Source: Dastarcus helophoroides (lineage: Eukaryota; Arthropoda; Insecta; Coleoptera; Bothrideridae). Taken from it: a DNA stretch of 64,000 nucleotides. The notes beneath the pieces are model-generated. The model saw only the letters and a program-made list of their open reading frames with translations, made no database searches and was not told the DNA's origin. Shown here piece by piece: positions 12,057-21,768 of the stretch (its first letter is position 1; the number at the start of each line of letters is the position of its first letter). The stretch covers positions 13,601,638-13,665,637 of the forward strand of contig CM053333.1 of the NCBI GenBank assembly GCA_028583605.1. Direction: 5' to 3'. Both the position numbers and the translations under genes were made by a program.

Positions 12057-13811
12057 TCATTCGCATAATATGTGTAAAGGGGTCTCTTCTTCCTCTCCAC
12101 ACATTCTATAAGTAGAATTTTCTTTTACGCCAATTGTTGTAAGATGTTTCATTAGGGCACAGTGTCCCGTAAATAGTTCAACTGTCCACCTGAGCTGATT
12201 TTTGCTTAACTGTGATAGTTCTCTGGCTCTCTTTTCTGATGGTCCGTCAATGAACTTCCGCAATTGCCTCAGACCGTTTTATTACCTCTTTTGCCGTTTT
12301 GTAGGCAAACGGACAAGTGGACTAGAGGAAACTCGGCTCCCCTTTTGGCTAGAAGGTCTGCTCTTTCAATTCCTTAAATACCCCGATGAGCCTCAACCCA
12401 TCGAAGTATAACTGTATTGTGCTGTGCCAAGTTTTTTAGCTTATCAACACAATCTTTGACCGTACTAGAGCTTATTTCATAAGCTCTCAGCGCTTTTAGT
12501 GTTGCTTGGCTGTCGCTGTAGATCACGATTCTCTTATTTTTATAAGACCTCTTGACCATTGCTTCAGCACAGGCTGTAATTGCAGTAACTTTTGCCTAAA
12601 ATACGGTTGCCAAAGATCTCAGGTTTATGTAAAATTCATTCACTGGTTCTTCGCTGGTTATTCCCGCACCAGTACTTATCTTTGTTTTGGATCCATCTGT
12701 GAACCAGACTGATCCATTCTCTCTTTTTGATTCTACTAAATGAACTCCCCTTTCCGGTATTACTACCCGGTAGGGTTTGTGAAAGTTGAGGATGCTCTTT
12801 GTTCTGTCTGATGGCATACTTAGCGTATGGTTCGCACAGATCCGCTTGAATATTTCTGTTTGGGATGTTGATCTAGGTGATTCGATTCCATACCCGTTTG
12901 TTTTTAGCCTGTAGGCTGCTGACGGGGCCTCCGCCTCCACCACCAGATGCAGTGGAGGCAGACCTAGCAGTGCTTCCATGGCTACAGTGGGCGTTGATTG
13001 CATCGCCCCTGTTATTCCTAAGCAAGCTAACCTTTGTACCTTGCTTAGTCTGATAACACTTTCCTTTTTTCTGGCTTTATGCCACCAGATTAAAGAACCG
13101 TATGTTACTATGGGTACTACAACCTTGGAATATATCCAATGGGCCATCGCTGGTCTGAGTCCCCATTGTTTTCCTATCATGCCTCTACAGGTCCATAGGG
13201 CCTTAGTAGCTTTGGCAGTAAGTTTTTCCACGTGAGCACCGTAGCTGAGTTTGGTATCTAAGGTAAGTTCCAAATATTTAACTTCCTTACTCAGCGGAAT
13301 TTCTTGTCCTCCTAAACTAGGCCTCTTTTTAAGTCATTAAGATTCCTTTTTTTTGGTGAATGCGACTATCGTGGTTTTCGCAGGCAATTTCCTTGCTTAT
13401 GAGGGCTTCCTTGATCCTGCGTGTGAGTTCATGCAGGCTCAGGTCGCAAGATTTACCTGCTTGGTAGGCGTATTGATGTCGATGCAAGGGGAAGCACCTC
13501 ATCGCATCGTCTCTAATGTACCTATCGACAAGCTTTTCCATTGTCTTGAGCATGAATGATGTCAAGCTGATTGGCCTGAAAGACTTTGCTTGGGCGTACG
13601 AATTTCGCCCTGGTTTGGGTATAAAAGCCGCTCTTGTCCTTCTCCAGTCCTGAGGCACGTATCCTGTGGCCACACAGGCCCTGAATATTGTGCACAAGGG
13701 TGACGCTAATGCTTCAACTCCTTGTTGTAACATTATTGGTAATACTCCGTCTGGACCTGGTGATTTATATGGTTTGAAACTGTTTATCGCCCACATAATT
13801 CTGGTTGTCAA
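12057..13811 (-). pseudogene. LINE ORF2, reverse transcriptase (core deleted), RNase H, C-terminal finger
   Basis: 13329-13811 has the fingers of the reverse transcriptase (SPGPDGVLPIMLQ, AAFIPKPGR, SFRPISLTSFMLKTMEKL). The frame then jumps at about 13385 from the KEIA motif straight to KTTIVAF-like text, so both catalytic motifs of the palm (the first Asp motif and the ADD box) are missing. 12596-13273 continues with the thumb (LTLDTKLSYGAHV) and RNase H start (WFTDGSKT). 12374-12559 holds YSDSQATLKAL and ILRWVEAH. 12057-12263 ends with a Cys/His motif (C-GEEEETPLH-ILC). Frameshifts separate these parts. Confidence 0.88.
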
Positions 13812-14116
13812 ATAGCTTATTTGCTATTCTCCAGCTTTGACTTGATCCCCGATTTTTCGGTACATCGGTGTCTTGGCTGTCTTGTTATGCAGGAAGGGGT
13901 GAGCATCCCGGGAAGTGCGCCTGAAGTAAAACCCTCAGGGTCCCCTCCTCGGAATGCGTGTATTCTCCTGTGGTGTTTGCAAAGATCTCAGTATATTCTG
14001 GTTGTTCTTTTACAAGGCCCTCGATCCCCTCACAGTACTTCCTCCAGGAATTTTCCTTTGCCTTTTTAATGGCATTTACATATTCTCGTCCGGTCCTTTT
14101 TGCCCGGTTAAATTTC

Positions 14117-15129
14117 TTACATGTTTCTGCCCTTAGACGAGAAAGAAAGTTCGGGATTCCACCAGACGGTCTCCCGCTTGACCTTCCTCGTCTTCATTGG
14201 GCAATTTTCTTCGTAGGCTGTTTTGATGGCGGTGTTGATTACATCGCACATAATTTCAATGTCTACTGGGGTTTTTGGCCTAATCGGATAGTATTCCAGT
14301 CCCTGTTTTAGTCTCACTTGATAGTTGTCCCAATTACAGGTTCTAGGATTTCTGCATGACTCAGCCCCCCCCCCTGTGGCAGAGTTATCTCGAAACTTAT
14401 CTACCTATGGTCCGAGAGTGATGGTTCACTTAAGGCTTTCGAATCACTTATTAGATTCCACGGGTTTTGTGTGCCGACTGTTATATCTATTACCTCTTTT
14501 CTGTTTTGATTGAGAAAGGTCGGTTCTGTGCCCCGATTTGCTACTTGTAGGTTATTGCTAATAATGAACTCTAAAAGTGACTCACCTCTCCTGTTTGTTC
14601 CTGTGCTCCCCCAGACGATGTGGTGCGCGTTGGAATCACAACAGAGCACTAATTGTGTGTTTTCTTCCGCGCATTTCTGCACCAGTGTTCTTATCTCCAT
14701 TGTGGATGATTGTCCTGGTTGGTCATATGGAAGGTAGGCTGATCCCATCACAACGTCTCGGTTTTGCCCTTCCATGTTTGTTGTCATCTTTACTACCACT
14801 AGGTCCCTTGTACTGAGTTTCCATAGAGGTAGTACTGGAATTCCTCTCTTTGTTAGTATGCAAGCTCGTGGATGATCTGATGACGGGCTGATTAAAGCCC
14901 AGTCACCTTCCATCCGCAGTCCTCTGATCTGGCCCCTAGAAATGCATGGTTCTTGTAACAGTACAATATCTATTTTGTTCATACGTACATATCTCTGTAG
15001 GGCAGATGTAGCTGCCTTGCAGTGGTGTAGATTTGTCTGTAGTACTTTGAATTCACGTACCTTAATTTTGGGGGGTTTCCCTTGCCGAGGTTGATGCTGT
15101 AGGTTCCTCTTCAGCTCCTTCTTTATCAA
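14117..15129 (-). pseudogene. LINE ORF2, AP endonuclease part
   Basis: The frame 14401-15129 shows the exo/endo/phosphatase fold motifs of LINE endonucleases: LQTNLHHCKAA, DIVLLQEPC, GSAYLPY, CCDSNAHHIVWGS, and a terminal SDHR. The enzyme nicks target DNA so that the 3' end primes reverse transcription. The linker after it continues in another frame (14117-14317: CPMKTRKVKRETVWWNPEL), so at least one frameshift separates it from the reverse transcriptase. Confidence 0.85.
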
Positions 15130-15490
15130 TCTCCATCTCTTCAGGTTTCTCTTGTTCCCCTGGCTTCTTCCTCCCCATCAACCTGAAGATCGCCCGAGAA
15201 AGGTTGAAGTAGGGTCTGCATTGTAGTTCGTGAATTTTCTCCCATGAAATTTCGTCCATGAGGAGAATTAGTTGTTGCCCTTTGCTGTTGGGTTTTCTGT
15301 CCAACACCGTCCATGTGTCTGTATAAAGTCCAGGATTTTGGTACGCTAGCATCTTGAGGATCGTTTTTGGTTCCATTTTTGGTTCCGGAATCCACCCCAT
15401 GATTCTTGTTGGTTTTGGTACGTCCTTTGCATCCACGATATTAAGTTTCGTATTGACCAAGGTAGTGTTTCCCGCGAGAATCCGCTCCAA
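15062..15490 (-). pseudogene. LINE ORF1 fragment, nucleic-acid-binding gag-like protein
   Basis: This 142-residue frame has the motif IMGWIPEP and a stretch TDTWTVLDRKPNSKGQQL followed by an acidic, Pro/Glu-rich tail. That layout is typical of the ORF1 (DUF4780-type) proteins of LOA/I-like LINEs, which coat element RNA. The N-terminal part upstream (15491 to about 15900) is out of frame or lost. It sits directly upstream of the endonuclease frame in element orientation. Confidence 0.65.
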
Positions 15491-16807
15491 CCATTCCTAA
15501 GTGGCCTGGTCAGCGCAGGAAGCTGCAAGAAAGCCCCCTCTATAATTCACTCCGGAGAGAACCTTGAAGGTTGATTCATTCTACGGTCATTTTTCCCAAT
15601 TCGTTGATAAAAGTCTCCTTGATGAGGTCCCCTTCCCCTTCCTCCTGACCTCCTTTGGCGCGCACAATACCGTGGAAATCGGAAGATTTTTATTGTGATC
15701 TTATCACTTGATCCGGGCGGTTAAGCCAAGATCCCCACATCCCATTGCCTGCGAGACATTACCACAAACAGCAACGGAATACGGTATAACGAAGTTCTTA
15801 ATAAGTCTTTCGGCGTCGTTTACCCTGGTGTAGGCCACTAGCCACGACACAACAGCTTAGCCAGTGGAGGTTGGTCCGCGGCGTGGTTTTTTCGCTGCCA
15901 ATTGGGTTTTTATATCCAATGAGCCCTATAGCCTACGCTGACCATGCTCACTTACGATCATCGTATGGCCCTTTCCCTATCCGCCACCTGGGACGCGTCC
16001 TATGGGTCCTCACACCACACGGAATCATTACAGATGAGATGGGGGTTCAAAAAATTTCTACCAGGTGGATACCTCGTCTTTTAACTGAAGAACAGAAACA
16101 ACAACGTCTGGAGATGTGTCAGCGCCATCTTGGACATTTTCAACGTGAAGGTGATGGTTTTTTGCAACGTATCCTTACGTGTGATGAGACTTGGATCCAT
16201 CATTACACCGCTGAATCTAAACAAGCAAGCATCGAGTGGAGAATAAAGGGGGAGGATGCACCCGTCAAGGCAAAAACTCGCTTCTCAGCTTAAAAGGTTC
16301 TTGCCACAGTGTTTTGGGATTTTAAAGGAGTTGTGCACGTCGATTTTCTGCATGAACGTCGTACGGTTAATGCTGCCTACTACTGCCAGCTATTGGATGA
16401 ACCAAAACGTGCATATCGGCGGAAGAGGCACGAATTATCCTTCAGAAATGTGATTTTGCTTCACGACGATGCTCGCCTCCACTAAGCCAATCTGACACAT
16501 CAAAAATTAGAACACCCCCCTTGCAGTCCCGACTTATCACCATGCGATTATCATATGTTTGGGCCACTAAAAAAAGCTTTAGGAGGTGAGCGTTTCTATG
16601 ATGATCCTGCTGTTGTGCGCCGTTGGCTACAAACACGCCCCCCTTCTTTTTATGTTGATGGCATTAAAAAACTCCCAATCCGTTGGGAAAAATGCATAAC
16701 AAAATCAGAAGATTAGGTAGGAAAATGGTTAATAACTTTCATATATGTATCTTGTACCAATAAATTTTTAAAAACAAATTCCAATTCATATTTGATTTAC
16801 CCCCGTA

Positions 16808-17719
16808 CCTTTCAAACGAGGTGTCACTTGTGATAGGTCGCTATTTAGAATTATTGGTCAAAAGGGCCTTATGGCGTCATCTATGATGATTGCGTTATCT
16901 ATTATCAATTGCTAAGAAGTTTACAAGCCTTTATTTTCATCCTCAAAATTTCATTAATCCAAATTTAACCTTTAAGGTCAGGGCCAGATTTAGACTTGAT
17001 AAGGCCCTAAGCTATTATGGGGTCAGTGTTGCCAGGTAAATATTAAAAATATCAAATCTAATTTTAATATTTTTCCGGGAACTTTTTAGCGAGCAGAAAA
17101 GAAAAGGTAATCACATTTTTGGTTTGGTAACCAAAAAAAAAGCTTTAAAGCTTTAACGTTTCGACAAGGCCTAAGAGTTTCGGTGACCAATAAAAAAAGG
17201 TTTTTCAGACCGACAATTATTCCGCATGGACTCTCCTTTTAAACCAACAATTTTGTCGACGACTAAAAAAAAGACCCTCAACCCTGTTTTTCCCTAAAAG
17301 GTTTTCTGGACAACACTGAATGGGGTACTTTGTAACTCCAAATATTATATTATGTCCAGTGCCAAATATTTTTTTGTTAAGGGGGACTAATATGGTGGGG
17401 GCCCTAAGCTATAGTTTGTATAGTTTATACGTAAATCCAACAATGATTAAAAGAAAGAAGTAGCATTATATGATTTTTTTTTCTTTCCCGCGAAATAGAA
17501 AGTCCGTGAATGTTGAACATTGAACCCGTCGATAACGAAACTAGTATGGAGTTTTGAATTTCTTGAAATTCCGAATGGAATTTAAGTTTGTAAATTTTTA
17601 ATTAAAATTTCTTGATTCTAGAAATGATTTTTTTTCAACATTTCGACTTAAATCTCTAAATTTCAGTTTTAAATTTAAAATTTAGAATTTTTAATATCTC
17701 GTAATTTTTATTTTATTGG
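16808..17719. other. Unassigned AT-rich DNA with a short direct repeat
   Basis: GGCCCTAAGCTAT occurs at about 17002 and again at about 17400, each next to GGGG-containing text, suggesting the ends of an old unrecognised repeat of about 400 bp. No coding sequence was recognised. From about 17580 diffuse AAATTTTTAAT words return. Confidence 0.35.
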
Positions 17720-17822
17720 ATATCTCTCTGAAGATGATAGCTTGGCTATCGAAATGCGTTAGAGCAACCTTTGTTGAGTTTTTTAATCTTTCTTGGTATC
17801 AGGGGACAAGATTTGTATTTCA
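17720..17822 (+). mobile_element. Solo unit of a hammerhead-like retroelement family (copy 1)
   Basis: The 103-bp unit is flanked by a 10-bp direct repeat ATTTTATTGG (17710-17719 and 17823-17832). It begins with a hairpin-rich segment: CTCT, CTGAAGA, the stem GATAGC-TTG-GCTATC, GAAA, then AGAG pairing back to CTCT. It continues with a pyrimidine-rich part (TTTTTTAATCTTTCTTGG, GGGGACAAGATTTGTATTT). Four more copies occur in this window. The best reading is a non-autonomous Penelope-like unit; the evidence for the ribozyme is structural only. Confidence 0.6.
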
Positions 17823-17832
17823 ATTTTATTGG

Positions 17833-18434
17833 TATTATCTTTATTTTATATTTATTTTCATATATTAAGAGATTCTTCTTCTTCTTTAGCAAAAAGAAAT
17901 CAAGTATAAATAATCTATTTCGATTGAGTGGTAATTTAATTTAATCCTTTGTGGGTAGGGTGAACAAAATTTCATCGCATTCATAGCCAAATGCCGCCCT
18001 TTGCATTGCGGCCCTAGTAGTCCACCTATAAAGAATATTAAGTGCGATTCGGTTACAGTATTTCAAAATATTTCATTATTAGTAGAGCTGGGATTATATG
18101 CAAAATGCATATAAAGTGCATATGTGCATATTTAGACATTTTTCAATAAATGCATATGCAGTTTTTTATTTTGCATATTTCAGGTTTTTTTCTAAACTGA
18201 TATGATAAATTTGTTTTTGTTTAGTTAATACAAAAGCAATCAAGTTATATAATTAAGCCTTAATTTCAAATAAAGGTATGTTGGTTCTACATATCTTGTT
18301 TTATATACAGTATGTTCATCAAGAAATGTTCCTCGTTTTAGGAAAACTATTGAAGATATTTTGATATTTTCTTTTTAATTGAAAGAATCTTAAAAAGCTT
18401 ACAGCGCAACTACCTATTATATGGTCAATCCTTA
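17833..18434. other. AT-rich DNA with a TGCATAT-rich cluster
   Basis: Between about 18095 and 18175 the word GCATAT or its complement ATATGC occurs about eight times (GATTATATGCAAAATGCATAT and so on), which resembles the termini of some hAT-type MITEs. The rest is unremarkable AT-rich DNA. No gene was seen. Confidence 0.35.
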
Positions 18435-18454
18435 TTGCTTTCCAGAATAGCTTA

Positions 18455-19350
18455 TCACCCTTTGGGCATACTTTCTACCAGCTTTTCAGCATATCCTGGG
18501 AGTAATAAGCGCCATATCTCTCTGATTTTTCGTGAAACTTGTTTGAGGATGAAAACACTTGTTCCTTCAAGCTTCCTCATTGCAGTGCTCCAAATAATTT
18601 TCATTGAATTTGCATCAAGAGACTGCGAAAACCAGTCTAAAGTTACGATGCCAGTTTCTACTCCCCATGAGGTACGGAGACGACTCCGATGTTTTGGATC
18701 ATTGTCCTTCCCTAAAATCCAGTATTTTCTTTTGACACCAAACATCTTCTGAGCAGGCTTTAGAAAACCACGTTTATAAATAATGACGATTTTCTGAGCA
18801 TCCAAGTTCTGCATATACAGCTCTAAACCCCTAAAACCGTGCTCAGGGTAACATTCCCAAACATGGAGTTTTACTGGGTGTTTGATGGTTCACTGAAGCA
18901 ATCGCTCACCAGCATACCTTATGGAAGTCCATGGCCAGAATGATGCTTGATAGCTTGGTTGTCGAAACGCGTTAGAGCAACCGTTACTGTGTTTTTTAAT
19001 CTTTCTTGGTTTCAAGGGACAAGATTTGTATTTCAATTTTTGAAGATAACCAAGGACTAGTCCGTTTCACCAAAAAAAAGATAGTAAACACTTCTGAATA
19101 GTCTGAATATAAACAAACTTGTCTTGTTGTTATGAAGTGATCCACGACGATCGTGACTTTTCCATATCCCTATTTGTTCTTTTCTCGAGCTTCTGGACAA
19201 AAGGTAGTGTGAAGCTTTGCAGGAAATCTCGAAGTTTTTTGGCAGTTGCTGCTCATTACATTCTTTATCATGTAGAGTACAGATAGCACTTCGCTGTTCA
19301 AGGCTTAAACATCTTTTCTTGCCATTTTTTAAACCAAAACAACCCAACAA
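18455..19350 (-). pseudogene. Tc1-like transposase remnant, middle lost, split by a palindromic unit
   Basis: Read right to left, 19100-19330 encodes a Tc1-type paired-like helix-turn-helix (LSLEQRSAICTLHD, then an RRGS-like hinge). 18455-18814 encodes the C-terminal catalytic end: KYWILGKDNDPKHRS, LDWFSQSLDANSMKIIWS (the usual DWPSQSPDLNPIENLW site with changes at key positions), and LPGYAEKLVESMPKG. In other frames 18815-18930 gives a KLHVWECYPEHGF-like stretch. The middle of the gene, with the first catalytic Asp, is absent, and copy 2 of the hammerhead-like family (18941-19079) lies at the gap. Confidence 0.82.
18941..19079 (+). mobile_element. Hammerhead-like retroelement unit (copy 2), inside Tc1 remnant
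   Basis: The unit lacks the CTCTCTGAAGA head but keeps the stem-loop (GATAGC-TTG-GTTGTC), GAAACGCGTTAGAG, and the pyrimidine-rich body. It extends further than copy 1 to a tail with AAGATAACCAAGGAC and TCCGTTTCACCAAAAA. No clear target duplication was found because both flanks are transposon sequence. Confidence 0.6.
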
Positions 19351-19511
19351 ACAAATATTATAGATCTTCGTTAATATTGTAGTTCATAAAGTTAGGAAAT
19401 CAAAAGTACCCCGTAAAATTGCTTAAGTACATTTGTCAAAATGCTATCCAATTTAAAACTTGTTGTAATTTAAAATAAGCGTCACTGAGAAATAAGATAG
19501 ATATGATTTGA

Positions 19512-21410
19512 ATCGTCAAAAATGTGTGTTTTTTCAACAAAGCATTGAATTCTTGGGTACGTCATTGAAAATAATAAGACCTCTAAATCTCCAGAAAAAG
19601 TTAGGGCCATCATGGATATGCCCCGACCAAAGTCATCGAGCAAAATCAAAACGTTTCTCGGAATGGTAACCTTTTACAGTCGGTTCATTCCAAACGCCTC
19701 TACAGTCACAACACCATTGCGTTACCTTCTGAAAGAAAATGTACCCTTCAAGTGGACAGCGAAATGCGAAGCAGCTTTTATTCGACTTAAACAAGAAATT
19801 GGAAGTGATAGAGTAGTCATGACATTCAATCCAGAATTGCCTGTTCAACTTGCCTGCGATGCAAGTCCTACCGAAATTGGCGCAATTCTATCGCACATTA
19901 TCGACGGTCCGGAACGACCCGTTTCTTTCGCATCCCGCTCACTAGCTAAAGCAGAGAAGAATTATTCGCAACTGGACAGAGAAGCATTGGCAATAGTATT
20001 TGGGGTCGATCGATTTTTTCAGTACCTGTACGCCCGACGTTTCCAACTCATAACTGATAATCAACCACTATCGAGAATTTTTCACTAGCTTTCAAAGATC
20101 CCACGGATGACAGCAGCACGTCTACAGCGTTATGCAGCATTTTTATCGGCATTCGACTACAAAATAGTTTACAGAAAGGGCACCGAAAATTCAAACGCTG
20201 ATTGCTTATCACGAGCACCACTGCAGGATAAGGAAGTATTTCTTATTGACGCAGCTATCAACGAGGAAATTCACTTGCTTTGTAAAGAATCAGTTAACAA
20301 GATTTATACTCCAGCAATTACATATGAATCTATCAGAAAAGAAACTGAAGAGGATCAAAGTCTTTCAAAAATACTGCAAGAACTTCAAGAAAATGAGAAC
20401 AGTGAAAGTGATTTTTCTACTGATAGCGGTATTTTATATAGAGGTCAACGTGTTGTTATTCCAGCAAATCTACAGTCATTAGTTCTGAAAGAACTTCATC
20501 GTACACACTTGGGAACTACCAAGATGAAATAACTCGCACGTCGCTATGTATATTGGAAATTAATTAACAACGACATCGAAAAGCTAATACGTTCATGTTC
20601 CGCTTGTGCTAATATCAAGAATAGCCTACCTAAGGTACCCATGCATCCATGGAATGAACCACAACAAAATTGACAGCGAATACACATTGACTATGCGGGA
20701 CCTTATCAAAACCACTATTTCCTAGTTGTTGTGGACGCTAAATCCAAGTGGGCAAAAATAGAAGTATGTTCATTGGCACCATCTTCAACTTCGACTATAG
20801 AATTACTTCAAGAAATATTCTCTAGACATGGATTTCCAGAAGTATTAGTCTCGGATAATGCCACAATTTTCACGAGCGATGAATTTCAAACATTCTGTAA
20901 AAAAGCAGGCATCTTCTGCAAATTCATTGCACCAGGTCATCCAGCTCCCAATGGGTTGGCAGAAAGAAATGTTCAAACGCTGAAAAAGAAACTTATAGCG
21001 ATGACTGACGAACCACTATCGATGCGCACAAAAGTAAGAGAAATTCTTTTCCATTACAGAGCAACGCCATTACGCAATCACAAAACACCAGCAGAACAGT
21101 ATCTCCAGCGAAACATCCGCATCCAGCTAGACGCCTTAAAACCTATCAAGTTCCAGGCATCACAAGATCCAGACCAAACAGCAAGACAATTAAGCGTGGG
21201 AGAACGTGTACAAGCACGTTACTACACAGCCAACAAGCAACACTGGAAGTTTGGGACTATCATCGAAAGATTAGGACATTTACACTGTCTGGTGAAGTTA
21301 GATGACTGATATATTTTTAAACGTCATATTAATCAATTACTCCCAACCGATGTTCCACCTCAAAAATCTTCAGAAGAAAAAGCGTGTGACTTTTGCACCA
21401 CTTTGTGAAC
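19512..21410 (+). pseudogene. Ty3/gypsy pol remnant: RNase H and integrase, four in-frame stops
   Basis: From 19612 one frame carries the reverse-transcriptase thumb (KIKTFLGMVTFYSRFIPN), RNase H (ACDASPTEIGAILSH, LDREALAIVFGVDRFFQYL), the linker (KGTENSNADCLSRAP), the integrase HHCC finger (HRTHLG ... CSACAN) and the DDE core (VVVDAKSKWAK, VLVSDNATIF, PNGLAERNVQTLKKKL). Breaks are TAG 20086-20088, TAA 20530-20532, TGA 20671-20673 and TGA 21307-21309. The first three fit single transitions of CAG, CAA and TGG. A frameshift follows at about 21350, after which 21302-21595 encodes an acidic C-terminal tail in another frame. Confidence 0.9.
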
Positions 21411-21607
21411 AGAAGCAGGATGTGAACTTAGGAGATTTGGTTGCGATTCCAATAAATATGGAAACAAATCAACCTGAAAATAATGATGAAGCAACATACG
21501 AAGAGTACCAAGAGCTAGAGCCGCCGATCCAGCAGGGGCAGGAAACAGCCTACGTACCTAGAAGATTATTATCAAGTATAAATATTTTCCATTAAGCGTG
21601 GGAGAAT

Positions 21608-21763
21608 TGTTGTAATTTAAAATAAGCGCCATTGAGAAATAAGATAGATATGACATGTGAAGAGATAGAAAATAAAGTGTTGACGTTCAAAGTATTCTGA
21701 TCCTGATCATTCTTTTAAATAAGTGTTACCCCTTTGTTTAAAACCCACCTGTTAGACACAACA
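21608..21763 (+). repeat. 3' LTR of the gypsy element
   Basis: Bounded by TGTTGT and ACAACA, and matching the 46-bp 5' LTR remnant at 19461-19506. It contains an AATAAA-type signal (GAAAATAAAG near 21670). Confidence 0.85.
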
Positions 21764-21768
21764 AAACT

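Larger units (their letters stand above)
11864..16023 (-). mobile_element. Non-LTR retrotransposon of the LOA/I/R1 type, nested in mariner
   Basis: The element is bounded by a 12-bp target duplication ATCATTACAGAT at 11852-11863 and 16024-16035. It reads right to left: 5' UTR, a gag-like ORF1, then an ORF2 with AP endonuclease, reverse transcriptase, RNase H and a Cys/His C-terminus. The 3' end is a (TAA)n-like tail, as in I-clade elements. It is 4,160 bp, shorter than usual because part of the reverse transcriptase is deleted. Several frameshifts show it is inactive. The exact clade is inferred from RNase H presence, tail type and ORF1 type. Confidence 0.9.
11555..16716 (+). pseudogene. Mariner transposase, interrupted by LINE and two stops
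   Basis: Mariner transposases cut and paste their element through a DD34D RNase-H-like site. The start is ATG 11555 (MSEQEVHPHVE). The N-terminal part, to 11863, has the helix-turn-helix region (KTQVYEWHKKFLEER, LTVGEIAAQIGI). The frame resumes at 16036 (MGVQKISTRWIPRLLT) and is in phase once the LINE plus one target repeat is ignored. Catalytic aspartates sit in ILTCDETWIHHY, VILLHDDA and SPDLSPCDYHMFGP. In-frame TAA stops occur at 16291-16293 and 16483-16485; the frame ends at TAG 16714-16716. Expected length without breaks is about 329 residues, close to the family norm of 340-350. Confidence 0.9.
11401..16805 (+). mobile_element. Mariner-family DNA transposon, split by a nested LINE
   Basis: Terminal inverted repeats of 30 bp lie at 11401-11430 and 16776-16805, 27/30 identical when one is reverse-complemented (shared core GGTAAATCAAATATGAA). 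TA flanks both ends (11399-11400, 16806-16807), the hallmark of mariner insertion. Removing the LINE and one copy of its 12-bp target duplication leaves about 1.23 kb, the normal length of a mariner. The transposase is disabled, so the copy is dead. Confidence 0.93.
19461..21763 (+). mobile_element. Ty3/gypsy LTR retrotransposon, internally deleted
   Basis: The element starts TGTTGT and ends ACAACA and is flanked by AAACT on both sides (19456-19460 and 21764-21768), the expected 5-bp duplication. The 3' LTR is 21608-21763 (156 bp), preceded by the purine tract AAGCGTGGGAGAAT. The 5' LTR survives only as its first 46 bp (19461-19506, two differences), fused directly to the reverse transcriptase/RNase H part of pol. 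Gag, protease and most of the reverse transcriptase are therefore deleted. Confidence 0.92.

Noticed and set aside
13821..14816. Several plus-strand frames of 60-117 codons
   Set aside because: They are antisense shadows of the LINE endonuclease and reverse transcriptase encoded on the minus strand.
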